Source: Phenylobacterium sp.
Lineage (GTDB): Bacteria; Pseudomonadota; Alphaproteobacteria; Caulobacterales; Caulobacteraceae
Length of the DNA stretch: 34,048 nucleotides
Assembly (NCBI RefSeq): GCF_030654915.1
Contig: NZ_JAURWM010000350.1
Location: 1 to 34,048, forward strand
Direction: 5' to 3'
Shown here: piece by piece, positions 8,587 to 18,714 of the stretch
Numbering within the stretch: position 1 is the stretch's first letter
Layout: each line of letters begins with the position of its first letter
Notes under the pieces: model-generated
What the model was told of the DNA's origin: nothing
Seen by the model: only the letters and a program-made list of their open reading frames with translations
Databases searched by the model: none
Translations under genes and position numbers: made by a program

Positions 8587-9330
8587 CTAGTCGGCGTGGA
8601 CGTCGAGGCCCATGGCGGTCAGCAGCCGATACTGCTGCTCGGACGACACCTTCATCCCGTCCAGCGTGGCCAGTTCGGCCAGGTTGAGGCCGCTGACCTC
8701 AGCGCCGCGTAGATCCGCGCGGGCCAGTTTCACGCCCACGGTCAACGCCTGGAAGAAATCGCACTCGCGCAGGTCGGCGCCTTCGAGATCGGCGTCCACC
8801 AGCACCGCCTCGCGGAAGCTGGACCGGTTGAGATCGCAGTCGGGCAGCCGGATCTGCGTCAGGTCGGCGAGCTCCAGATTGCAGCCTTTCAGCACGCCCG
8901 AGTGCTTCACCACGTTGCGACCGAAGGTGCGGCCAAAATCGGCGCGCATGAAGGCCGAGCCACGCAGATTGCACGCCTCCATCTCAAGCCCGTACATGCT
9001 GGAGCGTTCGAACCGCGCGAACGACAAGTCGCAGCGCGCAAAGCACGCCGCCTCCAGGCGGCAGAAGGCGAACTGAGCCCCGACATGACCCGCGTCGTCA
9101 GCGAACACGCAGTCCGCGAACTCGGCCTCGCGCAGGTCGGCATGGGCGAAGCGGCAACGGATGAACCGACAGCCCTTGAAGCGTCCGCCCTGTAGGACAA
9201 CGCCTGAGAACTGGGCGTCCTTGATGGTGCAGTCCGTCAGTTCGAGGTCGAGCAGATCGAGATCCGTCCAATCGACATCGGAAAGATCGACACTCTTGAG
9301 ATGCGAGCCAGCCTTGATTTCGATCGACAT
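8587..9330 (-). CDS. Pentapeptide-repeat protein
   Basis: A 247-residue protein built of A(D/N)LXX-type five-residue repeats. Runs such as CRFAHADLREAEFADCVF, CNLRGSAFMRADF, CNLELADLTQIRL and ADLEGADLRECDFF cover about residues 15-225 and predict a right-handed quadrilateral beta-helix. There is no signal peptide or membrane segment, so it is probably cytosolic. Relatives include the DNA-mimicking gyrase protectors (Qnr, MfpA), but most family members have no known role, and nothing here singles out gyrase. The ATG at 9330 lies just upstream of the repeats. It is downstream of thiC on the same strand but separated by 165 bases containing a large inverted repeat, so readthrough is doubtful. 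Confidence 0.85.
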   Translation of the reverse strand: MSIEIKAGSHLKSVDLSDVDWTDLDLLDLELTDCTIKDAQFSGVVLQGGRFKGCRFIRCRFAHADLREAEFADCVFADDAGHVGAQFAFCRLEAACFARCDLSFARFERSSMYGLEMEACNLRGSAFMRADFGRTFGRNVVKHSGVLKGCNLELADLTQIRLPDCDLNRSSFREAVLVDADLEGADLRECDFFQALTVGVKLARADLRGAEVSGLNLAELATLDGMKVSSEQQYRLLTAMGLDVHAD

Positions 9331-9338
9331 GCCACTCT

Positions 9339-9451
9339 CCGCTCATCCTGGCGAAGGCCGGGACCCAAGCAGAATATCAATCGCGCTTACGTCGCAATCG
9401 GTCGCAATGCGGACAGGCCGCTTGGACCCCGTCTTTCGCCTGGATGAGCGG
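9339..9451. repeat. Large imperfect inverted repeat (32-bp arms)
   Basis: Arms 9339-9370 and 9420-9451 are reverse complements at 27 of 32 positions. The left arm contains GCTCATCCTGGCGAAGGCC, a sequence style common in proteobacterial extragenic palindromes. The 49-base loop holds GTCGCAAT twice. It sits between thiC and the pentapeptide-repeat gene, both on the minus strand, and could end thiC transcription. Confidence 0.65.
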
Positions 9452-9495
9452 CGTAGGGAAGTCCCGAGCGCGCCCATAGCACCCGGGACGCGGCC

Positions 9496-11486
<1,991 letters not shown>

Positions 11487-11581
11487 GACAAGCCCGACTC
11501 TTAAGCGCGAATGAGACCGATGGAAAGCACGCCATCCGGCATTAAAATGCGCGCATAGTCCGGCGCCTAAGGAGAACCGCC

Positions 11582-11980
11582 ATGAAGCGCTTGCTCGTTG
11601 TCACCTCGACCGTCGCTCTGGTCGCCGCGGCCTTCCCTGCCCTGGCCGCCGACCAAGCCAAACCCGAGACTGGCTCGCAGTGTTTCCGAATGAGCCAGAT
11701 CCGGAACCACACCAAGGCCGACAGCCAAACGCTCTATTTCAGCGTAGGCGCGCGCGACGTCTATCGCCTGGACATGTCCGGCGCCTGCCTGGCGGGCACA
11801 AGCTCCAGCGATCCACTGATCATGGAAACGGTCGGCGGAACGGACCTGATCTGTCGGCCGATCGATCTCAATCTTAAGGTCAAGACAGGGAATGTCGGAG
11901 TGTCGCCTTGCATCATCAAGGAGATCACCAAACTGACCCCCGATCAGGTCGCCGCTCTGCCCCCGAAGGTGAAGCCCTAG
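11582..11980 (+). CDS. Secreted DUF6491-like protein
   Basis: A 132-residue exported protein. A Sec signal peptide covers residues 1-22 (MKRLLVV, hydrophobic core, cleavage near ALAA). The mature part has CFRMSQIRNHTKADSQTLYF and RDVYRLDMSGACL, a pattern I associate with DUF6491 proteins of unknown function. Four cysteines in the mature part (CF, AC, IC, PC) could form two disulfides in the periplasm. AAGGAG lies 7 bases before the ATG. It is divergent from thiC and apparently monocistronic. Function is unknown; the family assignment is from memory of the motif. Confidence 0.78.
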   Translation: MKRLLVVTSTVALVAAAFPALAADQAKPETGSQCFRMSQIRNHTKADSQTLYFSVGARDVYRLDMSGACLAGTSSSDPLIMETVGGTDLICRPIDLNLKVKTGNVGVSPCIIKEITKLTPDQVAALPPKVKP

Positions 11981-12068
11981 ACGACAGGCCAGGGCTCGCG
12001 GCGGGCCTTGGGCGCATGGTAGTCAAGCGGCCATGGACTCCTAATATCGCAACTGAAAGGCCCCTGGC

Positions 12069-12755
12069 GTGACACTGATCCTCGGCGTTCTCGGCGGCAT
12101 GGGTCCCGCGGCCACGATCGACTTCCTGGCTAAGCTCCAGGCCTTGACCCCGGCCGATCGGGAGCAGGACCACATCCGCACCATTGTCGACATCAACCCG
12201 CAGGTGCCCGACTTCAGCGACCCGCTGGTCAAGCCAGGTCCGGTGCTGGCTGAGATGGCCGGCGCGCTGCAAGGTGCTGGGGCGCAGGTCCTGGCCATCG
12301 CCTGCAACACCGCCCACACCTATGCCGACCTGATCAGCCGATCCTCGGGCCTGCCGCTGATCGACATGATCACCACCGCCTCGGTCGCCGCCCGCGAGAC
12401 CGGAGCCCGGCGCGCGGGCGTACTGGGCTCCCGCCCGGCGCTTAAGCTCTATCGGGAATATCTGGCCGCTCAGGGCATGGGCATGGTGACCCTCGAGCCG
12501 GATCGCCAGGCGATCTTCATGGACCTGATCGACAAAATCAAACGCGGCGACAAGAGCCGCGAGGTTCGAGCCGGTGTGGCCGCCTTGACCGCCGACCTGG
12601 CCGCGGGCGGCGCGGAGACGGTCATCGCCGGCTGCACCGAGGTCCCGCTGGTGTTCGAAGCCGGCGCCACCCGCCTGCCGTTCATCGACGCCAGCGAGAC
12701 CCTCGCCCGTCGCTGCGTGGCCGTTTGCCTCGGGCTGGCGCCGCTTCCGGTCTAG
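12069..12755 (+). CDS. Aspartate/glutamate racemase family protein
   Basis: A 228-residue cytosolic enzyme of the cofactor-independent two-cysteine racemase family (YgeA/aspartate racemase-like). It shows the N-terminal GVLGGMGPAATIDF motif. The first catalytic cysteine is in AIACNTAH (about residue 79) and the second in IAGCTEVPLVF (about residue 183), both intact. Such enzymes interconvert L- and D-aspartate or glutamate; substrate specificity cannot be assigned. The start is the GTG at 12069, with AAAGG about 8 bases upstream, since the fold begins directly at VTLILGVLGG. It converges with the zinc protease gene, with 4 bases between the stops. Confidence 0.9.
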   Translation: MTLILGVLGGMGPAATIDFLAKLQALTPADREQDHIRTIVDINPQVPDFSDPLVKPGPVLAEMAGALQGAGAQVLAIACNTAHTYADLISRSSGLPLIDMITTASVAARETGARRAGVLGSRPALKLYREYLAAQGMGMVTLEPDRQAIFMDLIDKIKRGDKSREVRAGVAALTADLAAGGAETVIAGCTEVPLVFEAGATRLPFIDASETLARRCVAVCLGLAPLPV

Positions 12756-12759
12756 GCCG

Positions 12760-13608
12760 CTACAGCCGCCGCGCCTTGAAGGTGTCGCAGGCGCCGGGAT
12801 TGCCGCTCTCCAGGCCGATGCGGAACCAGCGCATGCGCTGTTCACTTGTGCCATGGGTGAAGGCGTCGGGCATCACTCGGCCCTGGGATTGCTTCTGGAT
12901 GGCGTCGTCGCCTACCGCCGCGGCGGCCCGCATGCCGTCCTCGATATCGGCGGGATCGAGCGAAACCTCGCCGGCCGACACCTTCGGCGCATGCGCGACC
13001 CAAACGCCGGCGTAGCAGTCGGCCTGAAGTTCCAGACGCACCGCTGAGCTGTCTGCCCCGCGCGCGCCACGCTCGACCTGCGCGGTCTGGCCGGTCAGGT
13101 GCTGGACGTGGTGGCCGATCTCATGGGCGATGACATAGGCCCGCGCGGCCTCTCCCTTGGCGCCGAACTTGGTCTCCAGTTCCCGCCAGAAGGCGAGGTC
13201 GAGATAGACCTTCTGATCGGCTGGGCAATAGAACGGCCCCATCGCCGATTGACCCATGCCGCAACCGGTGCCGGTCGCCTGGTCGTAGATCACGATAGAG
13301 GCTGGCCGTTGATAGCGCTGACCGGCCTGGGCGAAGATCGGTGTCCAGACGTCGGTCGTCGACTGTTCGATGACGTCGACGAACTGACCGCCTTCATCGG
13401 CCGTCGTGCCGCGCACGCCGGCCTGTTGCTCAGTCTGTTGCGCGCCGCCTTCGACAACCGACATGGTGGTAGAAGGATCGATGCCAAAGACAAAGTAGCC
13501 GACGAGGGCGAGGATCACGCCCACCATGCCGACCCCGCCAACGCCAGCTGCGCTGACGCCGCGTCGATCCTCGATATTGCCGCCCCTGCGGCCGCCCTGC
13601 CAACGCAT
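12760..13608 (-). CDS. YpfJ-type neutral zinc metallopeptidase
   Basis: A 282-residue protein of the putative neutral zinc metallopeptidase family (YpfJ/KPN_02809). The opening MRWQGGRRGGNIEDRRG is characteristic. One transmembrane segment follows at about residues 24-42, then a serine/glutamine-rich linker. The periplasmic catalytic domain has the zinc motif HEIGHHVQHLTGQ (about residue 165) and QADCYAGVW supplying the third ligand region. Anchored N-in, it would act in the periplasm. Family substrates are unknown. The ATG at 13608 is the natural start. It lies about 70 bases downstream of the small secreted protein on the same strand. Confidence 0.9.
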   Translation of the reverse strand: MRWQGGRRGGNIEDRRGVSAAGVGGVGMVGVILALVGYFVFGIDPSTTMSVVEGGAQQTEQQAGVRGTTADEGGQFVDVIEQSTTDVWTPIFAQAGQRYQRPASIVIYDQATGTGCGMGQSAMGPFYCPADQKVYLDLAFWRELETKFGAKGEAARAYVIAHEIGHHVQHLTGQTAQVERGARGADSSAVRLELQADCYAGVWVAHAPKVSAGEVSLDPADIEDGMRAAAAVGDDAIQKQSQGRVMPDAFTHGTSEQRMRWFRIGLESGNPGACDTFKARRL

Positions 13609-13681
13609 GACTTGATCCTCCCGAAACGCCTCGCGCTAGGCGCACGGGCGAGGTGCAGGATGAGGCCGATCAGCCCAACTG

Positions 13682-14035
13682 TCAGCGTCTGTTTTGCGAA
13701 GCCTCGCGCACGCGGGCGTTGGAGCCGGCCAGCATGTCGTCAGGCATTGAGGCGAATCCGGCCATGCCGACCTGATCCGCGGCTGGCGCCGCCTTGGGTG
13801 GCAGGGTCAGACTCGGCCGAGTCCGCATGATGTCCACCTCCCTGATCCGCTGCTCGGTCTGCACCTTGGCGTCGAGGGCGTTAAACTGATTTTCGAGCGC
13901 AATCGACCGCTGCTGCTGCATCTGTTGTTGGGCCGTCAGGTCCAAATCACGCATCGCCGCCCGATGATCGACCTGAGCAAGAGCCGAGGGGGCGGAAACC
14001 GCGAGCACAGCCAGGGATATGATGAGCCGGTTCAT
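13682..14035 (-). CDS. Small secreted Gln-rich protein, hypothetical
   Basis: No family recognised. The 117 residues begin with a clean Sec signal peptide, MNRLIISLAVLAVSAPSALAQ. A charged, Gln-rich helical segment (LTAQQQMQQQRSIALENQF, about residues 31-60) that could form a short coiled coil follows, then a Pro-rich, low-complexity tail. I chose the ATG at 14035 because it puts the signal peptide at the N-terminus. A TTG at 14062 would add nine residues, and no good ribosome site supports either. Its upstream neighbour ends at 14069, so the two are very likely one transcript. Confidence 0.72.
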   Translation of the reverse strand: MNRLIISLAVLAVSAPSALAQVDHRAAMRDLDLTAQQQMQQQRSIALENQFNALDAKVQTEQRIREVDIMRTRPSLTLPPKAAPAADQVGMAGFASMPDDMLAGSNARVREASQNRR

Positions 14036-14068
14036 GGTGATGAAACGCGAAACTGGGGCCAAGGCTCC

Positions 14069-14626
14069 CTAGCGAGTGGAAACCGAAAAGCGGGTGAGCT
14101 CCTCACGCGGCGCCGTCCATTCAGGGGCGATCTCGACAGCCTTTCGATAGTCGAAATAGGCCGACTTGGGGTCGTCCATCCCTTCATAGGCAAGGGCTCG
14201 GTTGTAGTAAGCCTTGGCGGGTTCGGTGACCCCGAGTTCGAGGGCCCGGTTGATGTCCGGCAAGCTGTCGGCGTAACGCTTTTGGCCGATGGAGGCCGCG
14301 CCCCTATTTACATAGGCCTCGCCCATATCGGGCTGAATCCGGACGGCCTGGTCGAAATCGCGGGCGGCGTCGGAATAGGATGTTCGCCGCAGCTTCAAGA
14401 CACCCCGATTGACGTAGGTCCCGGCCCGGTCTCGCGGGCTCATGAACTCGGTGTCCAAGGCCAGGGTGCAGACCTCCTGGAACTTGACGTCGTCTTCCCC
14501 GCTCATAGCTGCTTTCGAACAGGCCTGGGCGAGGCCGCCGCCGATCACAGTCACCGCGCCGTGGGCGGAGCCAGCAGCTATCCAACTCAGAACCGCGACA
14601 CTCATAGCCACAAGCAGCTTGGGCAT
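14069..14626 (-). CDS. Exported TPR-repeat protein
   Basis: A 185-residue periplasmic protein. The signal peptide covers about residues 1-23 (MPKLLVAMSVAVLSWIAAGS, cleavage near AHGA). At least three tetratricopeptide repeats follow at about 68-170, with typical helices GTYVNRGVLKLRRTSYSDAA, GEAYVNRGAASIGQKRYAD and AKAYYNRALAYEGMDDPKSA. TPRs bind protein partners; no catalytic motif is seen. One cysteine pair (ACSK, VCTL) may form a disulfide. It is translated just ahead of the small Gln-rich secreted protein (6 to 33 bases, depending on that gene's start). The two may work together in the envelope; that is inference from operon position only. Confidence 0.85.
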   Translation of the reverse strand: MPKLLVAMSVAVLSWIAAGSAHGAVTVIGGGLAQACSKAAMSGEDDVKFQEVCTLALDTEFMSPRDRAGTYVNRGVLKLRRTSYSDAARDFDQAVRIQPDMGEAYVNRGAASIGQKRYADSLPDINRALELGVTEPAKAYYNRALAYEGMDDPKSAYFDYRKAVEIAPEWTAPREELTRFSVSTR

Positions 14627-14765
14627 GGCTGAATCTCCGGCGCCGTAGGTCGGAGTGAAGGGTCCGGCGCAGGTCCGACCTTCGACTCCAGAGTCCTCCT
14701 GTAGCGCCGATCCGTCAACGTAGATTTTCTACGCAAATATCGTTCAAGATACTGTTTTCGAGAGG
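14627..14765. promoter_or_regulatory. Spacer with inverted repeats upstream of the TPR gene
   Basis: This 139-base gap separates the hybrid kinase end from the TPR gene, both on the minus strand. It contains AGGTCGGA/TCCGACCT (14647-14654, 14674-14681), perfect 8-bp arms, and CGTAGA-TTT-TCTACG (14719-14733). The latter may be a kinase-gene terminator or an operator, as a TTGACG follows it on the minus strand. No gene is seen here. Confidence 0.45.
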
Positions 14766-17042
14766 TTATTTTGGAATCACGCGAGCCATCTCGCGGGCGA
14801 GATCAGCCATGCTGAAGGGCTTGTGCATCACCGGCCCCGCCCAGGTCTCCGCCAGTTCCTCGAGATCGGCGTAGCCGGTCATGATCACCACCGGGAAATC
14901 GGCCCGCTCCCAGCGAAGGCCGGCGGCGGTCTCCCCGCCGCTGAGGCCTGGCATAGCGAAGTCCACCAGGGCCGCCTGAAGGTCCGGATCCTCGCGCATC
15001 CGCTCAAGCGCCTGCTCGCCGCTCTCGGCCACGGTGACCCGACACCCAAGATCCCTCAACATCTGGACGGTGACAGCGCGGACGCCGGCATCGTCATCGA
15101 CCAGCAGCACCTTCAACCCCCTCAAGGCCGTGTCGCCCGGCGCGTCCTCGGCGCTTCGAGCGACGACGTCGAACACCTCGGCGCGCGGCAGATAGACCCT
15201 GACCGTGGTGCCCCGGCTGGGCGCGGTGTCGATCTCCACCCCGCCGCCCAGTTGCTTGGCCAGCCCCAGGACCTGCGGCAGACCGAGGCCCGATCCCTTG
15301 CCTACCGGCTTTGTCGTGAAGAACGGCTCGAAGACCCGCGCCGCGACCGCCGGGGTCATGCCTTCGCCGGTGTCGGCCACCGCGATCATCACATAGTCGC
15401 CGGCCGCCGGCCCTTCGGCCCGTCGCCCGCCCGCCGCCACGGTGACATTGCCGGCCGATATGCTCACGACCCCGCCCGAGGCCATGGCGTCCCGCGCGTT
15501 CAGCGCGAGATTGACCACCATCAACTCGACCTGGGTGGCATCGCCGAAGGCTGGCCACAGGTCGGGCGCCACACTGACCTCCAGCCGATGGGCGCCGCCG
15601 ATCGTGGGCTTGAGCAGCGCGGCCGCCGCCTCGACCGCCTCGCCGATGTCCATGGCCCTCACCTCCAGCCGCTGCCGGCGGGAAAAAGCCAGGAGTTGGC
15701 CAGTGAGCTTGGCGCCGCGCTCGCCGGCGGCCCGCGCCTGATCGACGTAGCGCATATGCTTGGGATCGGTCAGCCTGCGCGAAAGCAGGTCGAGATTTCC
15801 GAGCACCGCCATCAGCAGGTTGTTGAAGTCGTGCGCCACACCGCCGGTCAGCCGGCCGATCGCCTCCATCTTCTGAGCCTGGGCCAAGCTCTCCATCGCC
15901 TCGGCCAGTTCGCGGGTCCGGTCGGTCACGCGAGCCTCGAGCGACGCATTGAGGTTGAGCAATTCGGCCCGTTGGTCAGCGACCTTGTTGCCTGCCTCGT
16001 TCAGCGCCGCGGCCAGGGCGTCGATCTCCTTGGTGCCGGTCGGGAACGGCGTTGGCGGACGGCTCTCAGTCCAGGCCAAGGCTGTGTCGGCCAAGCGCTC
16101 GACGGGCTTGGCCACGCTGCTGGCCGCGTAGATCGCCAGCAAGGCGCCGAACCCAAGGAAGCCCAGCCCCAGCGCCATTCCCAAAAACAGTGACTGGCGC
16201 GCCCGGCCTCCGATTTCCGAGAGCGGCACGGCGACGACAAAGGACCAGCTGTAGTCAGGCGACGTGCTCCAAGCCGTGACGCTGGAGACGCCGTCAAGCG
16301 TCCGGGTGCTGGCCACGCCCGAGGGACCGCTCCGAAGGTGACCGAGCATGAGCGGAGAGGCGGATTTCCCGACCATCTCGGCGGCGTTTCGATTGCGCGC
16401 CACGATCACACCCCGGGCATCGGTGATCGATCCGGTCCAGGTCTGTGGAAAGTGCTGATCGATCCAGACCTGGCCGAAGGACTCCGCGGTCGCGCCCGCC
16501 GCCAGCAACAGCGAGGGCGCGTTCGGGCGATCCACCGGAACGTTGAACGAGATCATCGCTTCCTTGGCCACGGCGCCGTGAAACAGGTTCGAGACCTGCA
16601 TCCGCCCGCCATCGGTATTCGTCCAGCTGAGACCAGGGGCGCGGCCGGCCCCCTTGGGCAGCGGCGTGCCCGGCGGCAAGCGCGTGTTCACCTTCTGCAG
16701 CCCGTCTGGACCGAACGCGACGATCCAGGTGTCGGTCCCGCGAGTGGCTTGGCGGGCCTGGGCGTCGAACGCGGGCCAGTCCTCGCTGCGCAGATAGGGC
16801 GAGGAGGCGAGAACCTCGAGCAGCACTTCCTTCTGTCCGATCTCACGATCGACCACCAGCGACAGCGCGCGAGCGGTTTCGGTCATCTGGCGTTCGACGA
16901 AATCGCGCTGCTGGCGATAGACCGTCCACATCAGCAGACCGCCGGCTATGACCGCCGGAATGAGCACGGCCAGCACCAGCACCACCAGCCGGGCGCGAAG
17001 CCCCGGCGCGTGTTGGGTGGAGGAGGACGCAGTGTCGTTCAA
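14766..17042 (-). CDS. Cache-type hybrid sensor histidine kinase with C-terminal receiver
   Basis: A 758-residue membrane kinase. TM1 is at about residues 18-40. A periplasmic region of about 240 residues looks like a Cache (double PAS-like) sensor, with GTDTWIVAFGPDGLQKVNTR and a ...ITDARGVIVARN block. TM2 is at about 282-305, then a HAMP-like linker and a short coiled coil (LLNLNASLEARVTDRTREL). HisKA has His404 in GGVAHDFNNLL. HATPase has LALNARDAM, DTGEGM and GKGSGLGL. The receiver has LLVDDDAG, phosphoacceptor Asp694 in LVDFAMPGLSG, and MHKPF. The HDFNNLL form marks the PAS/Cache hybrid kinases whose receivers often lack a DNA-binding output. No partner gene is adjacent. Ligand unknown; Cache domains commonly bind amino or carboxylic acids. 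Confidence 0.92.
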   Translation of the reverse strand: MNDTASSSTQHAPGLRARLVVLVLAVLIPAVIAGGLLMWTVYRQQRDFVERQMTETARALSLVVDREIGQKEVLLEVLASSPYLRSEDWPAFDAQARQATRGTDTWIVAFGPDGLQKVNTRLPPGTPLPKGAGRAPGLSWTNTDGGRMQVSNLFHGAVAKEAMISFNVPVDRPNAPSLLLAAGATAESFGQVWIDQHFPQTWTGSITDARGVIVARNRNAAEMVGKSASPLMLGHLRSGPSGVASTRTLDGVSSVTAWSTSPDYSWSFVVAVPLSEIGGRARQSLFLGMALGLGFLGFGALLAIYAASSVAKPVERLADTALAWTESRPPTPFPTGTKEIDALAAALNEAGNKVADQRAELLNLNASLEARVTDRTRELAEAMESLAQAQKMEAIGRLTGGVAHDFNNLLMAVLGNLDLLSRRLTDPKHMRYVDQARAAGERGAKLTGQLLAFSRRQRLEVRAMDIGEAVEAAAALLKPTIGGAHRLEVSVAPDLWPAFGDATQVELMVVNLALNARDAMASGGVVSISAGNVTVAAGGRRAEGPAAGDYVMIAVADTGEGMTPAVAARVFEPFFTTKPVGKGSGLGLPQVLGLAKQLGGGVEIDTAPSRGTTVRVYLPRAEVFDVVARSAEDAPGDTALRGLKVLLVDDDAGVRAVTVQMLRDLGCRVTVAESGEQALERMREDPDLQAALVDFAMPGLSGGETAAGLRWERADFPVVIMTGYADLEELAETWAGPVMHKPFSMADLAREMARVIPK

Positions 17043-17161
17043 GCTATCGCCTAGCCCCGGCCGAGGTGCATCGCCACCCTAGGGCGCAACGGCGTCACAG
17101 CGAAACCGGAGATGTGCCGCAAGGCGATCACAGTATCCGTCAACTGCTCAGCACCCAGCGC

Positions 17162-18073
17162 TCAACCCGTCTTCCCGATCCGGAAGCGGCGCGTCTCGCG
17201 CAGCAGGATGTAGACACCACTGGCCGCCACCACCAGCGCCCCGGCCAGAGTCGCGGTGCGCGGAATCTCGTCCCAAAACACATAGCCCAGGATGCAGGCC
17301 CAGATGAGCTGGGTGTAGTCGAAGGGCGCCACCACGGCCACGGGCGCGCGGCGCAAGGCTTCGGTCAACAAGAGTTGGCCGGTTCCACCGATGAGGCCGG
17401 TGCAGACCAGCATCATCAGCGTGGTCAGATCCGGAATGACCCAACCGCCGAACGGCAGGCTCGCCAAGCCCAGCAGCATCCCCGCCAGGGTGAAATAGAA
17501 GACGATGGTCGGGCCAGGTTCCGTGCGGCCGATCTCACGGATGGCGATCATCGCGCCCGCCGCGCCAACCGCTCCGGCGAGGCCGAAGATCGTGCCCACC
17601 GTCGCCATGTGTGCGGGGTCGGGCCGGATCATGATCAGCACGCCGATAAAGCCGACGATCACCGCCCCCCAGCGATGGATGCCCACCCGCTCCTTCAGGA
17701 TCGGCGCCGACAACGCGGTCATGAACAGCGGCGCGGCGAAGGACAGGGCCGTCGACTCGGTCAGCGGCAGCATCGAAACCGCCGTGAAGCCGCAGACCAT
17801 GCCGACCAACCCAACCGTCGCGCGCGTCGCATGACCGCCCGGGCGGCTGGTCTTCAGGACCGAAAAGCTGCTGGTCCGCGAGATGTAGAGAAGCACCGGC
17901 ACGAAGGCGAAGGCGTTGCGGAAGAAGATGATCTCCAGCACCGGCGCGCCGCGCTCGGCGCACGCCTTCACCAGGGCGGCAAGCCCGGCCATGCAGGCCA
18001 TCGCCGCCACCCGCAGGATGATCCCCAAGCCGTTGCGCTGCAGAACGGCGTGGGCTGGGGCTTGCGCAGGCAA
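17162..18073 (-). CDS. EamA/DMT-family transporter
   Basis: A 303-residue inner-membrane protein with about ten hydrophobic helices in two homologous halves. The family pattern is visible: RNAFAFVPVLL in the first half, ALSFAAPLFMTALSAPILKERVG at the end of the first EamA repeat, and ALRRAPVAVVAPFDYTQLIWACILGYVFWDEIP at the matching place in the second. DMT transporters export metabolites such as amino acids or nucleotides; the substrate cannot be read from sequence. It lies 119 bases downstream of the hybrid kinase on the same strand, with nothing notable in the spacer. The ATG at 18073 is followed by the first helix after about 18 residues. Confidence 0.88.
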   Translation of the reverse strand: MPAQAPAHAVLQRNGLGIILRVAAMACMAGLAALVKACAERGAPVLEIIFFRNAFAFVPVLLYISRTSSFSVLKTSRPGGHATRATVGLVGMVCGFTAVSMLPLTESTALSFAAPLFMTALSAPILKERVGIHRWGAVIVGFIGVLIMIRPDPAHMATVGTIFGLAGAVGAAGAMIAIREIGRTEPGPTIVFYFTLAGMLLGLASLPFGGWVIPDLTTLMMLVCTGLIGGTGQLLLTEALRRAPVAVVAPFDYTQLIWACILGYVFWDEIPRTATLAGALVVAASGVYILLRETRRFRIGKTG

Positions 18074-18209
18074 TGGTCTCTCCTCTCAACCCCGCTTAGA
18101 GGCGCGCGGTCTCCCACGCCATAGGCGCCACGGGGTCTTGCGAGAAAGACTGGCCTGACGTGACGTAATCGCCGCAACCTCCCTCATCTGCTCACTAAGG
18201 GAATCGGCG

Positions 18210-18605
18210 ATGACGATCGGACTGATGATGGCGGCCTGGACCCTGGTCCTGGCGTTTGCGCAGATCTTGCTTTTCGATATCGCACGAACCGGCCAGTACG
18301 GCTTGAAGTGGAACACCGGACCCCGTGATGGCGAGATGCCGCCGCTCAGCGCCCGGGCCGAACGGCTCAAGCGCGCCCAGGACAACCTGTTCGAGACCCT
18401 GCCGCTGTTCCTCGGGGCGGTGCTGATCGCACACGTGGCCGGCAAGGAAAATGAGATCACCGCGCTTGGCGCGCAGATCTACTTCTGGGCGCGGGTGGCC
18501 TATGTCCCGCTCTACGCCTGGGGCGTGCGACATGTGCGGTCGCTGGCCTGGCTGGTCAGTATTGTCGGGCTTGGCATGGTCGCCCAGGCGATCCTGCTGC
18601 CCTAG
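18210..18605 (+). CDS. MAPEG-family membrane protein
   Basis: A 131-residue protein with four hydrophobic helices, the usual length for bacterial MAPEG proteins (membrane-associated eicosanoid/glutathione metabolism relatives). The diagnostic stretch is the loop and second helix, RAERLKRAQDNLFETLPLF, corresponding to the family E-R-x-x-x-A-x-x-N-x-x-E pattern, followed by YFWARVAYVPLYAWGV. Bacterial members are of uncertain function, some with glutathione-dependent activity. AGGGAA lies about 6 bases before the ATG. A perfect hairpin follows the stop, so it is probably monocistronic. Confidence 0.88.
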   Translation: MTIGLMMAAWTLVLAFAQILLFDIARTGQYGLKWNTGPRDGEMPPLSARAERLKRAQDNLFETLPLFLGAVLIAHVAGKENEITALGAQIYFWARVAYVPLYAWGVRHVRSLAWLVSIVGLGMVAQAILLP

Positions 18606-18618
18606 GCCCGCCTGCGAA

Positions 18619-18646
18619 CTCGCCGCGAAACTGCAATCGCGGCGAG
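18619..18646 (+). terminator. Hairpin after the MAPEG gene
   Basis: Perfect 10-bp inverted repeat CTCGCCGCGA (18619-18628) and TCGCGGCGAG (18637-18646) with loop AACTGCAA. There is no T tract after it, so it is a probable but not classic terminator. Confidence 0.55.
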
Positions 18647-18714
18647 CACAGCCTGAGGCGTTTGCAAGCGAAGTGCGTTAAGCTCCAGCTCGAGCTTTGT
18701 CGGAGTTGGAGAGC

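Noticed and set aside
14719-14733. CGTAGA-TTT-TCTACG as a clear terminator of the hybrid kinase gene
   Set aside because: A 6-bp stem with no T tract on the relevant side; listed only as part of the spacer, role undecided.
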